64,000 nucleotides of DNA from Pseudogymnoascus destructans (Eukaryota > Ascomycota > Leotiomycetes > Thelebolales > Thelebolaceae): assembly GCF_001641265.1 (NCBI RefSeq), contig NW_020167520.1, positions 2,108,001-2,172,000 on the forward strand. Direction: 5' to 3'. The position numbers were made by a program, and so were the translations under genes. Shown piece by piece: positions 46,207-57,692 of this stretch. The notes below the pieces were generated by a model. The model did not search any database. It saw only the letters and a program-made list of their open reading frames with translations, and was not told the DNA's origin. The number at the start of each line of letters is the position of its first letter. Position 1 is the stretch's first letter.

Positions 46207-47952
46207 TTAGAACTCGTCATCGCTGTCATCGCATTCCAGACTCTTGATATCCTTCGACATATATACACCATCCAAATGATATCCAAGTTTTGCGTAGTAA
46301 GATCTAACCCCAACGCCTGAAATGACGCTGATCTTTGTGCTACCATGCTCGTCTCTGGCGATGCGCTCCGCCTCTTCCATCAGCAATGTACCATAACCCT
46401 GATGCTGGAACTTTCTTGGGTCTCTGGCATGAACCGGAACTGCAGAGCCGTAAACATGGAGCTCGCGGACCATACTAGTTTGTTGGCCGGTCAATTCGGG
46501 CCTGAAAGTGTGAGTTGGGGAGCACTTGCGAAGACGAAGCAAGGCGATCAGAATGTCTTGCTTCGGGTCTTCATAGGCCAAGAAAGTCTCCCAGCCACCA
46601 TTTGCCGCGTAGTCGCGACGGACTAACTCGACCTGCGAAGGACGAATCTTATTCTTCACTTCGTTGATTCCAACTTCGCGCGTGCGAACATCGCGGCAGG
46701 TGGTTCCGAAGTCTTTCATTCTGCTCAACGCCAATTCTCGTAGGTTGCCATTCTCAACCCCTGAAGTCACCAATGGCATCGGAATATCTCTCTGAACACG
46801 GTAGATTCGCGTCCATGGAGGAATTAACGCCAAAATACGAGCCACTATATCGATGAGCGCATTCGGTGTGTAGTTCTTGTACCGCCCAGTCCTCCATAGC
46901 TCGTATAAACCAGTCCCTCGGATAACGAGAGTAGGATAGATTTTCAGGCCATCTGTTCGGAAAGCAGGGCTCTCAAAGTATTCGCGGAACTGGTCCAAGT
47001 CCCTCTCCATCCCGACGTTTGGAAGGTCAGGCATCATATGACTGACGACCTTGAAGCCGGCATCCTTTGCTAAGCAGAAAGTCTCCGCTACTGAGGCGAC
47101 GGTGTGTCCTCTATTGGTATCTCTTGCAACATCTTCGTATAGCGATTGCACCCCAATCTCTAATCTCGTGCAGCCATATCTCAGCATGTCGGTAAGGTGG
47201 GGTTGCAAACAGTAATCCGGCCGTGTTTCGATTGTAATACCGACACACTTAATATTGCTCATCTCGCCGGCTTGCACAGCTTCGTCCACGTTTGTGCCTT
47301 GATATCCACTCAGAGCATTGTGTAATTGTGAGATGAAGCTTTCTCGATAACTTTCCGCCAAAGACATAAATGTCCCTCCCATAATGATATACTCCACCTT
47401 ATCCACGCTGTGGCCCAGGGACTTGATCTGGTCCACCCGTCCTCTTGCTTGTTCATATGGATCGTATCGGGCTCGGATGGCCCGCATAGACGTCGGCTCG
47501 TAACCAGTGTATGATTGTGTTGAGTATTCGAAATCAGAATCTGGGCCACCAGGACAGTAAACACAAATATTTCCTGTATATGCAATATGAGGGCACCTGT
47601 GGGGTTTGCACATCACAGCCACAACTGCGATTCCAGAAGAAGTTCTGATTGGCTTTGCAATCAGCTTCGGCAGGATATATTTCTTATAATGCTCTGGAAT
47701 AGCGGCAATAATTGCTGTAAGGGGCGGGATATTGCTTAATCTGTGTTTCTTGGACATTCTTGCTCGTAAGCTGTTCAAATTGATATCCTTTTTCGGCTTG
47801 GAGGGGTCCTGCTGTGCTTCGTGCTCTTGAATGAGCGCGCTCGCCACATCGGAACAGGCTCTGAGATACCGTTCATTCTCTGGTGGAAGGTTTGGGTCTT
47901 TTGGGAGGCGGCGCTTCTCTGGCATGAGCATTGTCGCAGTTTCGGTCGCCAT
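46207..47952 (-). CDS. ELP3: Elongator catalytic subunit Elp3
   Basis: 581 aa, single exon. The radical-SAM-like domain carries the cysteine set CPHIAYTGNICVYCPGG and GGTFMSL, and ETRPDYC follows. The acetyltransferase domain in the C-terminal third has the acetyl-CoA loop FQHQGYGTLLMEEAERIA and a SGVGVRSYYAKLGY ending. It transfers a carboxymethyl precursor to wobble U34 of tRNAs as part of the Elongator complex. Length and motifs are those of the conserved eukaryotic protein. It is divergent from the succinyl-CoA ligase gene, with 401 bp between starts. Confidence 0.96.
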   Translation of the reverse strand: MATETATMLMPEKRRLPKDPNLPPENERYLRACSDVASALIQEHEAQQDPSKPKKDINLNSLRARMSKKHRLSNIPPLTAIIAAIPEHYKKYILPKLIAKPIRTSSGIAVVAVMCKPHRCPHIAYTGNICVYCPGGPDSDFEYSTQSYTGYEPTSMRAIRARYDPYEQARGRVDQIKSLGHSVDKVEYIIMGGTFMSLAESYRESFISQLHNALSGYQGTNVDEAVQAGEMSNIKCVGITIETRPDYCLQPHLTDMLRYGCTRLEIGVQSLYEDVARDTNRGHTVASVAETFCLAKDAGFKVVSHMMPDLPNVGMERDLDQFREYFESPAFRTDGLKIYPTLVIRGTGLYELWRTGRYKNYTPNALIDIVARILALIPPWTRIYRVQRDIPMPLVTSGVENGNLRELALSRMKDFGTTCRDVRTREVGINEVKNKIRPSQVELVRRDYAANGGWETFLAYEDPKQDILIALLRLRKCSPTHTFRPELTGQQTSMVRELHVYGSAVPVHARDPRKFQHQGYGTLLMEEAERIARDEHGSTKISVISGVGVRSYYAKLGYHLDGVYMSKDIKSLECDDSDDEF

Positions 47953-48353
47953 GGTGGCGACAGTGATAAGGGCTTCTCAACTAAATATTTGGTCTCGAAA
48001 CTTTTCGAAGTGCGTCCGTACGGGGGAGTTTGTTGTATAAAACTCGCTGGCTCAAGTTTTAAGTGTTCCCTATAACGATATAATATAACTCTGAATAGTT
48101 AAACCTATTCTAGGTGTATTCGTTATGTTGATGTGGTGGGGTTGGCCAGAAATTTTTGAGGCTCAAATCGCTATATACCACAAATGGTTACTTCCGGAAT
48201 TTGAGCTGGAACGAGCGGCTATAAGTTGTTCCGAAATAACGCTAAACCACGTTGTGATGTCTCTTACGGGAAAGCTCCTAGAACCCTCGTTGAGCAGTAT
48301 AAAATTATACCTCACATTCCTCAATCTATCCATCCCCAACTGTCGTCGACAAG

Positions 48354-49659
48354 ATGCAGGCCCTTACACGTTGTTCAAAGCCGGCGCTCCGTGCGGCGAC
48401 TCGGAGGCAAGCTTACACCACGTCGCCTTACGCCTCGACCATAAACAACCTCAAGATCAACAAGGACACCCGTGTTTTGTATCAGGGCTTCACTGGCAAG
48501 CAGGGAACGTAAGTCCATCTCACCCATTGAGTATTCGTTGGATGGGCACATGCTAATGTTCCCCTTCAGGTTCCATGCCCAGCAAGCAATTGAGTACGGT
48601 ATGTTCCCGAATTGACCCGATACAAAAACAAGGTCAAAATATCTGACCCCGTTTCACAGGCACGAACGTTATCGGAGGAACAAACCCCAAGAAGGCTGGC
48701 CAAACGCATCTTGGACTACCCGTTTTTGCGACCGTTGAGCAGGCTGTGAGGGAGGCTGGCGCAACCGCATCTGCTATCTTTGTCCCGTAAGACGCACACT
48801 GGGGGTACAAGCGGCATCAAACTGACTGAACCTAGACCACCTGTCGCCGCTGCTGGTATCGAGGAGGCCATTGCCGCCGAGATTCCGTTGGTAGTATGGT
48901 ATGTTCAAGCCAAATCATCCATACTAGTTTTGTATGTACTGACGTGAATGCAGCATTACCGAGGGAATTCCCCAGCATGGTTAGTAACCCATACTCACTT
49001 TCACCGTGCTATACTTATATATTTAGACATGGTCCGCATTACCGACATCCTGAAGACTCAATCTAAGACCCGTCTCGTTGGCCCCAACTGCCCCGGTATC
49101 ATTGCCCCTGGACAATGCAAGATTGGCATCATGCCTGGATTCATCCACAAGCGCGGCCGCATTGGAATTGTCTCCCGCTCAGGAACTCTTACCTACGAGG
49201 CTGTTAACCAGACCACCCAGGCTGGTCTTGGCCAGTCTTTGGTTGTCGGCATTGGTGGCGACCCATTCTCCGGCACAAACTTCATCGACTGCTTGAGAGT
49301 GTTCTTGGAAGATGAGGAGACTGATGGTATCATCATGATTGGTGAGATCGGTGGATCTGCTGAGGAGGAGGCTGCGGATTTTTTGCGCGAGTACAACACT
49401 GCCAACAAGCCAGTCGTCAGCTTCATCGCTGGTATCTCTGCCCCACCCGGACGCAGAATGGGCCACGCGGGTACGTAGTCAAAAACCTCCACACTTCAGT
49501 ATGTATTAACGGGAAATAGGTGCCATTGTTAGCGGCGGACGAGGCGGCGCAGACTCCAAGATCGCCGCATTAGAGGCTGCTGGCGTCATCGTCGAGAGAT
49601 CCCCGGCGATGTTGGGCAAGACCCTGCACGCGGAGTTTGTGAGACGCGACTTGGTTTAA
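48354..49659 (+). CDS. LSC1: Succinyl-CoA ligase alpha subunit, mitochondrial
   Basis: Seven exons: 48354-48508, 48570-48598, 48660-48786, 48836-48898, 48954-48979, 49027-49470, 49520-49659; 327 aa. The N terminus MQALTRCSKPALRAATRRQA is a typical mitochondrial presequence. CoA-binding text is YQGFTGKQGTFHAQQAIEYG and GGTNPKKAG; GPNCPGI and SRSGTLTYE follow. The phosphohistidine site is GRRMGHAGAIVSGG. Two exons are under 30 nt. It works with the beta subunit in the TCA cycle (succinyl-CoA to succinate with NTP formation). Confidence 0.94.
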
Positions 49660-50067
49660 GGTATTGCTACGATTAGACTTGTGAATTAGAGAGCCATTAA
49701 TACGGGCTTTGACGAGATGTGGTCGACTTTATTTGGTCAATAAAATCTCCTGTACACCTATCAATTACTCTTCGTCCGTTGGTTGGAAGTATGATACTCT
49801 TTGCCATTGATATATATTTCAGAATAAATGCCTTGCCTAAAAATGCCCAAACTTTTTTGATTAGTAGCTTGTTGTCTCAGAATCGAAAATATAGCTTGGT
49901 GTCCGTACCGTCCGCCCCTTTTCTGCTTTCCCCACAATCCAATGTTCTTGGGGTAGCGGCAGGTTCCGTGATATCGAGACGAAGCTCCCCGCCAAACCTG
50001 GATGGACATCGCCAGGTATAAGCACTCCTTTCGCACTCGCCATCTACCAACGCCCTTCTCCGTCACT
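49660..50067. other. Intergenic, LSC1 3' side and AP-2 mu promoter
   Basis: No supported gene. The open frames here shadow neighbouring sequence. Confidence 0.5.
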
Positions 50068-51494
50068 ATGCTTTCTGGCATACTGATATTTAATCAGAAA
50101 GGCGAGAATCTTATATTCCGCGCCTTCCGCAATGACTGCCGGCCACGACTAGCCGACGTATTTCGAATCCAGGTCATATCCAATGCGCAAGTGCGGTCAC
50201 CGATATTGACGCTGGGAAGCACCACATTCAGCCATGTCAAGCATGAGAACATATACCTGGTGGCGATAACGAAGAGCAATGCCAATGCAGCGCTGGTGTT
50301 TGAGTTTTTATACCGGTTTATAGCGCTTGGGAAGGGATATTTTGGGAAGTTCGATGAAGAGGCCGTCAAGAATAACTTTGTGCTGGTATACGAGCTCTTA
50401 GATGGTACGCTGCTCCTCGGACTTAACATAATCAGGAGTGACACTGACTATCACCAACAGAGGTTATCGATTTTGGGTATCCGCAAAACACAGAGACCGA
50501 CACGCTGAAGATGTACATCACAACTGAGGGGGTGAAGTCGGAGCGGATGATGGAGGACTCGGCCAAAATCACAATGCAGGCCACAGGCGCGCTCTCCTGG
50601 CGCAAAGCAGACGTCAAGTACCGCAAGAACGAGGCCTTTGTCGACGTAATCGAAGATGTCAATCTCCTCATGTCCGCGACCGGCACCGTCCTCCGCGCCG
50701 ACGTCAACGGCCAGATCGTCATGCGCGCCTACCTCTCCGGCACCCCCGAGTGCAAGTTCGGGCTAAATGACCGGCTCCTTCTCGACGGTGACGGCCTATC
50801 ATCTCTTCCCTCTGGCAACCGCCTCGGCAGCAAAGCAACAAAGGCGGCCGCTGGCAGCGTGACTCTAGAGGATTGCCAGTTCCACCAGTGCGTGAAGCTG
50901 GGCAAGTTCGACACAGACCGCATCATCTCCTTCATCCCGCCAGACGGTGAGTTCGAGCTAATGCGCTACCGCGCGACGGAGAACGTAAACCTGCCGTTCA
51001 AGGTGCACGCCATCGTCAACGAGATCGGCAAGACCAAGGTCGAGTACAGCATCGCCATCCGCGCCAACTACGGGTCCAAGCTGTTCGCCACCAACGTCGT
51101 CATCAAGATCCCCACACCCCTTAACACCGCGCGCATCACTGAACGTTCCACTCAAGGCAAGGCCAAGTACGAGCCCAGCGAGAACGTCATCGTGTGGAAG
51201 ATCCCGCGCTTCACGGGACAGAACGAGTTTGTGCTGAGCGCCGAGGCGAACCTGACCAGCATGACGAACCAGAAGGCCTGGTCGCGTCCGCCGCTGAGCT
51301 TGAACTTTAACCTACTCATGTTTACGAGCTCGGGCCTGCTGGTGCGCTACCTGAAGGTGTTTGAGAAAAGCAATTACTCGAGCGTCAAGTGGGTGCGGTA
51401 TATGACACGGGCGGGGTCGTATGAAATTCGGTGAGTCTATCTATACCTAGCCCCATAATGCCAACTCCCATTGCTAACGACACACAGATTCTAG
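50068..51494 (+). CDS. APM4: AP-2 clathrin adaptor complex mu subunit
   Basis: Exons 50068-50404, 50461-51430 and a 7-nt terminal exon 51488-51494; 437 aa, the size of eukaryotic mu2. The N-terminal longin-like domain opens MLSGILIFNQKGENLIFRAF. A linker contains EVIDFGYPQNTETDTLKMYI. The mu-homology domain includes CKFGLNDRL, DCQFHQCVKLGKFD, ISFIPPDGEFELMRYR, LPFKVHAIV and VRYMTRAGSYEIRF. It binds Yxx-phi cargo and phosphoinositides during endocytosis at the plasma membrane. The last exon codes only for the end of Arg, Phe and the stop. Confidence 0.94.
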
Positions 51495-51736
51495 CGTAAG
51501 GTGTTTACAAAGCGGGACAACGGAGCATATACGGCGCAGAATAAGCTGGAAATACGGCGTGGGCTTGCATTTTGTTATCTTTTTGGGGCGCTGGGCTTAG
51601 CAAAACTTCTGTAGATACAAAACTACAGATTGTTTTGGGGACTACTCACTGGTTATGAGAAACCAGTTGACACTCCGTCCACTCCATTCCCACCCATCAC
51701 GCCTCCATCCCCCGCGAGCGATGCAACGCCCGCACC

Positions 51737-51946
51737 CTATACATCTCCCCTCATGCTTCCATATCCTCCCTCCCCCTCCCTTTCCCGACAAGCTGCGCAG
51801 TCAAACAGGAGATGTCTCTGTACCTCTTCAGCCCCCCTCCGCGCTTCCGCGTCGTCCAGCTCCTCGTGCGTGCGGCAACGGTAGAAGAGCGGGATGGGGG
51901 AGGCGGGGTGCCCGCACCGGTGGAGGGAGTGGATTGTTTTGCACAT
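51737..51946 (-). CDS. Small Cys/His-rich hypothetical protein
   Basis: 69 aa beginning MCKTIHSLHRCGHPASPIPL with two more cysteines in FYRC and three in LLFDCAACRE. Small fungal proteins with an N-terminal MCK...CGH pattern are common and of unknown role. No signal peptide. It lies alone between AP-2 mu and the oxidoreductase. It could be chance, but the cysteine spacing looks non-random. Confidence 0.4.
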   Translation of the reverse strand: MCKTIHSLHRCGHPASPIPLFYRCRTHEELDDAEARRGAEEVQRHLLFDCAACREREGEGGYGSMRGDV

Positions 51947-52426
51947 AGTGCTTGTCGAGTGTTTGGCTAGGATTTATGTGGTTTATTGTGATGAGCGTGG
52001 TAAATGTGTTACTGCAAGTTGAACTTTTGCGGATGATTAGCATGTCAGAGGGCGGATGATATAGACCTGTCTGGCTGTCCTGTGATTCTACCAACTGTGA
52101 GGCATGTTGCGTATTCGCTGCGAAAAAGGGATTGCATGATTCGCACTGACGGATATGTAGTGACTGATTCTAAGGAGTAATGCCATGTCATAGCTACGGA
52201 ATAATGCTATAGCTATAGAATACTGCTGTATCTGTGCGTAATGCACCGCGTCGCCATGATTCCGACCCAGTCCCTCAGTGTAGCGATGTAAGCGATATAC
52301 TCATATCCCATCTCCTTGATTCTCTCAGCAACTTCCATTGAGCATATTAGCATATAGGCACATGGCCTTTACCCCTCCCTCGTCAAAACTACCCTCGCTT
52401 GGTTATAGCACTTAGGCACACAGGCT
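51947..52426. other. Intergenic
   Basis: No supported gene. Confidence 0.5.
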
Positions 52427-53625
52427 TTAGACATCCTGTCTCGTCAACACAATCTTTACCCCCTCGCCCTCTCCACTCTTTATCATAGCCTCCAACAACT
52501 CCAAATCCGCCAACGCCTCCGCAGGACTCTGCAGGGAATTCTCCTTCCCGGTCTCTATCCCCTCAGCCCACGCATGCACCTCGGCCTTCACCCCGCTTCC
52601 GCTAGAAAGAAGTACCCGCGTCGTCACGTTGCCGTCCTTCTCCTCCCCGTTGTGAACACTAACCGTGTCCCTGCTCACGCTCACGCTGCCATCGTAGCAA
52701 GCGATGGTGTATTCATCTCCACTCAGCGATGTGCCGAAGCTGATTTGCACAGTCCCCGATACGCCTTTGGTAGTCTGCCAGATCGAGTTAACAGTGTCAA
52801 TGGGCGGCAAGTGCGGCTGGATGAGCGCAGTGTATGCTGAGAGGGAGACGGGGCGGTTGAGGGGGCCGAGGAGGAGGCGTGTGCCGGCTGTGAAGTGCAC
52901 GCCGCCATCAAGAAGGAAGCCGCCTTGATAGGAAGGGATCTTGCGCCATTCAGTTTCTATGAGGAGAGTCAGTTAGTATGTGCTTTCATGGCCAGCCTTC
53001 TCTTCTTGGGCTCTCATCTTCAGCAATGGGGGGAGGATGAACACACCAAAATACTTCGTCCCAGCCTTCACATGTTGGAACACCTTAATCCTGAACCCCA
53101 CCACTCCTCCCAACTTCTCAATCTCCCGCCTAGCAAACTTAAACGGCGCCAGGAACCTAAAGTTCTCCGCAACCCCCCACGACGCCTTGCTTCCCTTCTC
53201 CTTCAGCGCGGTATAGAAGTGGATCAGCTTCTCGGCCGCTTCAATGTCATTCGCAATCGGCTTCTCGGAGAGCACGTGTTTCCCAGCCGCGAGCGCGGCC
53301 TCGATGTACATAGGCTGCACATTGATGGGCAGTGCGATGATAACCGCGGTGATGTCCGAGCGGGCGAGGAGCGCGGCGTAGTCTTTGCCATTGTTGTCGT
53401 CGGCGTAGGTGTCCACGTCGCCCTTGGCGGCGGTGGCGAGGGCGGTGGCCGCGACGAGGGAGCGCGAGAAGATGGCTTTGAGTTTGAGGAGGGGCGTGGA
53501 TTCTACGGCGGGCTGGAGGAGGGGTAAGTTTGGATGCCGTGGTTGTGAGGGGTAGAGTGGGGACGCACGAGGTGCTGCTCAGTGGCAAAGATGCCAGAGC
53601 CTATAATCGCGACACCAATGGCCAT
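52427..53625 (-). CDS. Gfo/Idh/MocA-family NAD(P)-dependent oxidoreductase
   Basis: Three exons: 53625-53569, 53512-53047, 52956-52427; 350 aa. The N-terminal Rossmann fold opens MAIGVAIIGSGIFATEQHL (nucleotide-binding GxGxxA). The family EKP signature lies in GKHVLSEKPIANDIEAAE. The substrate domain starts TEWRKIPSYQGGFLLDGGVH, with a conserved GG-x-x-H region. No signal peptide; predicted cytosolic. Fungal relatives are often annotated as glucose-fructose oxidoreductase-like or dimeric dihydrodiol dehydrogenase-like. The substrate is not predictable. Confidence 0.88.
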
Positions 53626-55530
53626 TTTGTTCGTTGAGACGCTGGTGTACTGATTATTGGGGAGGAGAGTAACTGTGAATAGTACTGTTGTAGCGGCAGA
53701 TGGGACGCAAAGACGAGACGGACGATTATTTTGCAGCGTTGTTTGATTTTGTTCTTTCTGGATAATATGGAGGGGTAGAATTGGCAGTGGCCGTTCTTGA
53801 GGAGGAGGGTGGGGGGGGGGAAGGCACGGAGGGCAGACATCCGTGATTGGTGTCGGCGTTGGTGGTGGTGGGGCAGAGAGGGGAGGAGCGGCCGGCCAAG
53901 AAGCTGATTGCTAATAGGGAAGAAGGTGCGATCGATTGTTGATTAATTGCGTGTTACAATTGTTACAATGATAATAATTATAACGCTGGTGCTGGTCCTG
54001 TTGGTTTGTTGGTTGAGGACGGGTGAGGGAAAAAACTAACTGCCGGTATGTGAGATCTTGAGTCGTCGTTTTGCTAACTACAGTAAGAAGTAAGAGATAT
54101 ACTTTATATGGACCGATGACAAGAATGATTGTCGTTCGTAGTCTAGTGGGGACAGGACGGGATTGCTAACTGCATGCCATACCATTCCATTAGATCAAAC
54201 TTTGGCTTTTAGCCGCCATTAGAGCAATTTAGATTTGCTATAACGCTGCTATTTTGTAGCAGCCCTATAAAACTAGCCGTAGTAGGAAATATAAACCCTA
54301 GTAGGCTTGGCATCATAATTGCCTAATTAGGATAGCAGCTGTTACACTGTAGCAGCTAGGGTTACTATCTATAAGTAGTTAGTTAAATTGAATTGGGTTA
54401 GCTGTGATAATTCCATTAATCTATATATGATAATTATAGTATGCATACCCCCTATTCAACATTCTAGTTAACATTTTAGGCTAATATGCCTCCTATTAAG
54501 CCTTCGAATCTACTAAATATACCCTATAGCCCCCCTATTCCTTTATCTAGCTTTCTAAATAGCCTTAGATGGCAGTAGCTGTAGCCATCTAACCTAGAAA
54601 GTATGCTACTAGTAGCCCCTAGCCCCCTTGCCTTCTCTGATTTCCTATCTGAATTTAACAATACTAAGCTCTTCCCTAAGCTTAGAGGAACACCTCTATA
54701 ACCTATAAAAGGAGCAGTGTTCCGAGTAGTAGCCTCTACAGCAGTCTGTAGTTTAATAATCCCGTCTGTACCACCGTAGTCTGTAAGTCTTGGCAGCTGT
54801 AGTGAGGTGCGTCAATTACTAAGTCAGTCCGTAGTACTAAATAGGGCTACAGCCGTAATTCAGTCCGTAATGCCTAATTAGGTAAATTATAAGGCTGATC
54901 CTAATCAAAAATTTATACTCTGTGCCAACACAACACTGTACGATCGGCCTTCTTTTGCCTTGCCATGGATTCGTTACTATACTCCGTACAGTACATATGG
55001 ATGTTTAGTGGCAGGAGTTGACCCTGGGGCGTTGATGACTAGGCACCTACTAGACTCATAGCACTCTGTTGTTCGCTCTGGCGTTATGTAATTTGTGGGA
55101 AGAAGAACAGATGGTGGATGGTCTAGTATAGTACATGGTATTTACTGACATGGTCGTCCGTCCGGTCCCCATCCTCAAATTCTACCAAGTAGATATTTCC
55201 TCGTTGATCAAATAGTTATACACAGGTAACTCCCCCGTATCGGAGTGTGGAGCCAACATATGTATCAGTCATGTGATAATTGTCACGTGATACGACTTTA
55301 CTGTTGGTTATCTGATCTCACATGACTACTCAGACCTACCCTTGTCCGTAACGTCATCGCCAACTCCACAGACAGGACTGAGAGCTCCACGACCACAGCT
55401 TCAATCCACCCTCGAACATCAATCCTGCCGTCTTTGTCCAGTGGGCCAGAACATCTCGCGTCTCCAGTACCCTACTCTCCATGAACCGTGTCGACACCGC
55501 CATACGCACGACACAGTCACACAGCTTGCA
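53626..55530. other. Long intergenic region, partly AT-rich
   Basis: 53930-54930 is AT-rich and rich in cta/tag steps with small hairpins (e.g. ctgctattttgtagcag near 54246). It has no coding frame and may be an eroded element. At about 54814 a caattactaagtcagtccgta segment resembles the complement of sequence at about 12640. Around 55270-55295 there are cacgtga boxes upstream of the next gene. An ORF opening at 55342 overlaps the next gene's first exon. Confidence 0.5.
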
Positions 55531-56128
55531 ATGACGACCCCGTCGCCAGCCTCATACCAGGGCAGGCCCAGCGTGCGGGAGCGCGCGCGAACCCTCCTCG
55601 ACCGTGTTATCAGCCCCGGCGCCAGGCGCGCGGTATACACCAACGTCCGCGCTTTCGCTCACGACCAGCCTCTCCTCGCTGTACGTCCCTCTCCCACGCC
55701 CCCTTTCCACCCTCCATCTCACCCGCGTTATAATACAGCCAGCTAACACGCCCCTCCAGTCCTTCATCCTCGCACACCTCCTCCTCTCCCTCCCGCTGCT
55801 CCTACTCTTCGCCTCTTTCATCCTCGGTGTCGCGCTGCTCGCCGGGCTGGCCGCGTTAGCATTCACACTCTTCTGGACGGGGCTGGCGCTACTGGTGTTG
55901 CTGCCTGTGCTGTGCGTGACGGGCGCGCTGGGGGTTGGGGTTTGGGTGTGGGCGGTGGCGACGTATGGGGTTGCGCGGTGGGCGTGGAGGGTGTTGCCGG
56001 TTAGTGGAGGGGGGAGGGGGGAGGTTGGGATGTCGGGGGGGAGGAGGGGAGTGGTGATGAAGGGCGAGGGGGAGGGGGAGGGGGAGGGGGTGGAGGTGGA
56101 GGTGAAAAATGGGGAGAAGGGGGAGTAG
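55531..56128 (+). CDS. Promethin/LDAF1-like lipid-droplet membrane protein
   Basis: Exons 55531-55680 and 55760-56128; 172 aa. A hydrophilic basic N terminus (RPSVRERARTLLDRVISPGA) is followed by a long hydrophobic hairpin of about 75 residues (FILAHLLLSLPLLLLFASFI, then further Leu/Val/Gly runs). A Gly/Glu-rich tail ends the protein. This is the layout of the promethin family (yeast Ldo proteins, human LDAF1), which works with seipin at ER-lipid droplet contacts. Low sequence complexity keeps the family call moderate. An in-frame ATG at 55342 would extend the N terminus by 63 residues. Confidence 0.65.
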
Positions 56129-56496
56129 GGTGGGGTGGAAAGGGACGGTTGGAGTTTGGATGGTGGGTTAATGTGATAGTCGATAATATGCTGGGGAACG
56201 GAGGCTTCATCACAACATCTTTGGAGACAACATTGCAACGTGCACACCTCACAAATCCCATTGCACGGTGTAGTCTTTCCTCTATTTTACTTGGCCGAAC
56301 CCCCTCATAAAACAGACACTGTACAGCCTTTTCATGGCCAGCTCAACACTGTTGTCTTCAGGGGTTCAAATTACGCATGCATGTGATTGATTAGTCAGCA
56401 CCCCTTTTCCAGGGACCCCTTCTTATACAAAAGCCTCAACCCCCTCCACGTCCAATCCCCACCACCAAAGACACCTCAAATAGAGCCTACCCCACC

Positions 56497-57587
56497 ATGT
56501 GCGCCTCTCCCGCAGACCCCATCTACCTCCCCCCGCTCTCTCCCTCCACCTCCGCACAAACAAAACACCACCTACTCGTCTTCCTCCCCGGCAACCCCGG
56601 TTACCCAGGATACTACGCCCCCTTCCTCTCTGCCCTACGCACCGGTCTCCCCGCCTCCCCATCAGGAGAAGACGCAATCCACATCCGCTGCCTCACCCTC
56701 CCCGGCTTCGCCCCACCCCCCACAGATCCGCAACCCCAACCCAACTCCCCTCCACCCCCCAAACCTCCTTCCTCTCCCTCTCCGAGACCACCTCCGCCCT
56801 CCTCACCACCATCCTCGGTCTACGCATCCCCTCCGGTCCCTGCGCCGGCGAGCCTCACGACAGTCTAACCCTCCTCGGCCACTCCGTCGGCGCCTACCTC
56901 GCGCTCTCCGTGCTCTCCCAGCTCCCCGCCACCACCCGCGCAACGACACGCGCAATCATCCTCTTCCCCACGATAACGGACATCGCGCAGTCCCCCTCCG
57001 GCGCTGTCCTCGCCCCGCTCCTGCGCTATGTCCCGTTTGTGCCACAGGTAACGGGGCTGTTAGCGCGCGGGGGGCTGTATCCGCTGCCGAGGCCGTGGTT
57101 GGAAAGCGTGGTTGGCGCGATTACGGGGCAGGGGAGTGAGGCGGCGAAGGTGACGAGTGAGTTTTTGAGGAGTAAGGAGGGGGTGAGGAGGGCGCTGCAG
57201 TTGGCGAGGGAGGAGATGCTGGGGATTGCGGAGGATGTGTGGGGAGAGGAGGTTTGGGGGACGGATGTGGAGGAGGGGGAGGGGAAGCCGACGCGGTTGA
57301 TGTTGTACTTTGGGAGGAATGACCATTTTGTTGACGAGGAGACGAGGGATGCGCTTATGGCTAAAAGGGGAGGAAAGGGGGGTGTCAGGTTTGAGATTGA
57401 CGAGGCGGGAATACCGCATGCGTTTTGCCTCAGTAAGTTTTATTCATTTCTTTGGCTGTCTTGGGAGGCTATGGACGGGGATGAGATTAGGGGAGCGTTG
57501 CTGACGTGCGCAGATCATTCGAAAGAAATAGCAGAAAAGGTGGCGCCGTGGGTGGGAGAAATGGTTCTGGGCGTAAAGGCCGGATAG
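56497..57587 (+). CDS. Lipid-droplet-associated hydrolase-like protein, frameshifted
   Basis: An alpha/beta hydrolase of the LDAH type: LLVFLPGNPGYPGYYAPFLS (oxyanion side), nucleophile elbow LLGHSVGAYLALSVL, FPTITDIAQSPSG, LMLYFGRNDHFVDEETRD (acid) and IPHAFCL|NHSKEIAEKV (catalytic His side). A last intron runs from 57433 to 57513. The first part (from 56497) and the rest are in different frames. The switch falls in a C-rich stretch at about 56735-56775 with no usable splice donor. This implies a single-base indel, either a real mutation or a homopolymer error. Such enzymes act at lipid droplets in sterol-ester or droplet-size control. Confidence 0.7.
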
Positions 57588-57692
57588 AGAGGGATGTCAA
57601 CGTAATTATCAAACTCATGAGCTTGAGTATAATGAAGTGTCCTGTGGACCTATAGGTGCCATTACAAAATATTACAGCTGCACAATCACATA

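Noticed and set aside
55552..56247. 231-aa minus ORF over the promethin-like gene
   Set aside because: Ser/Thr/Pro low-complexity shadow of the GC-rich plus-strand gene.
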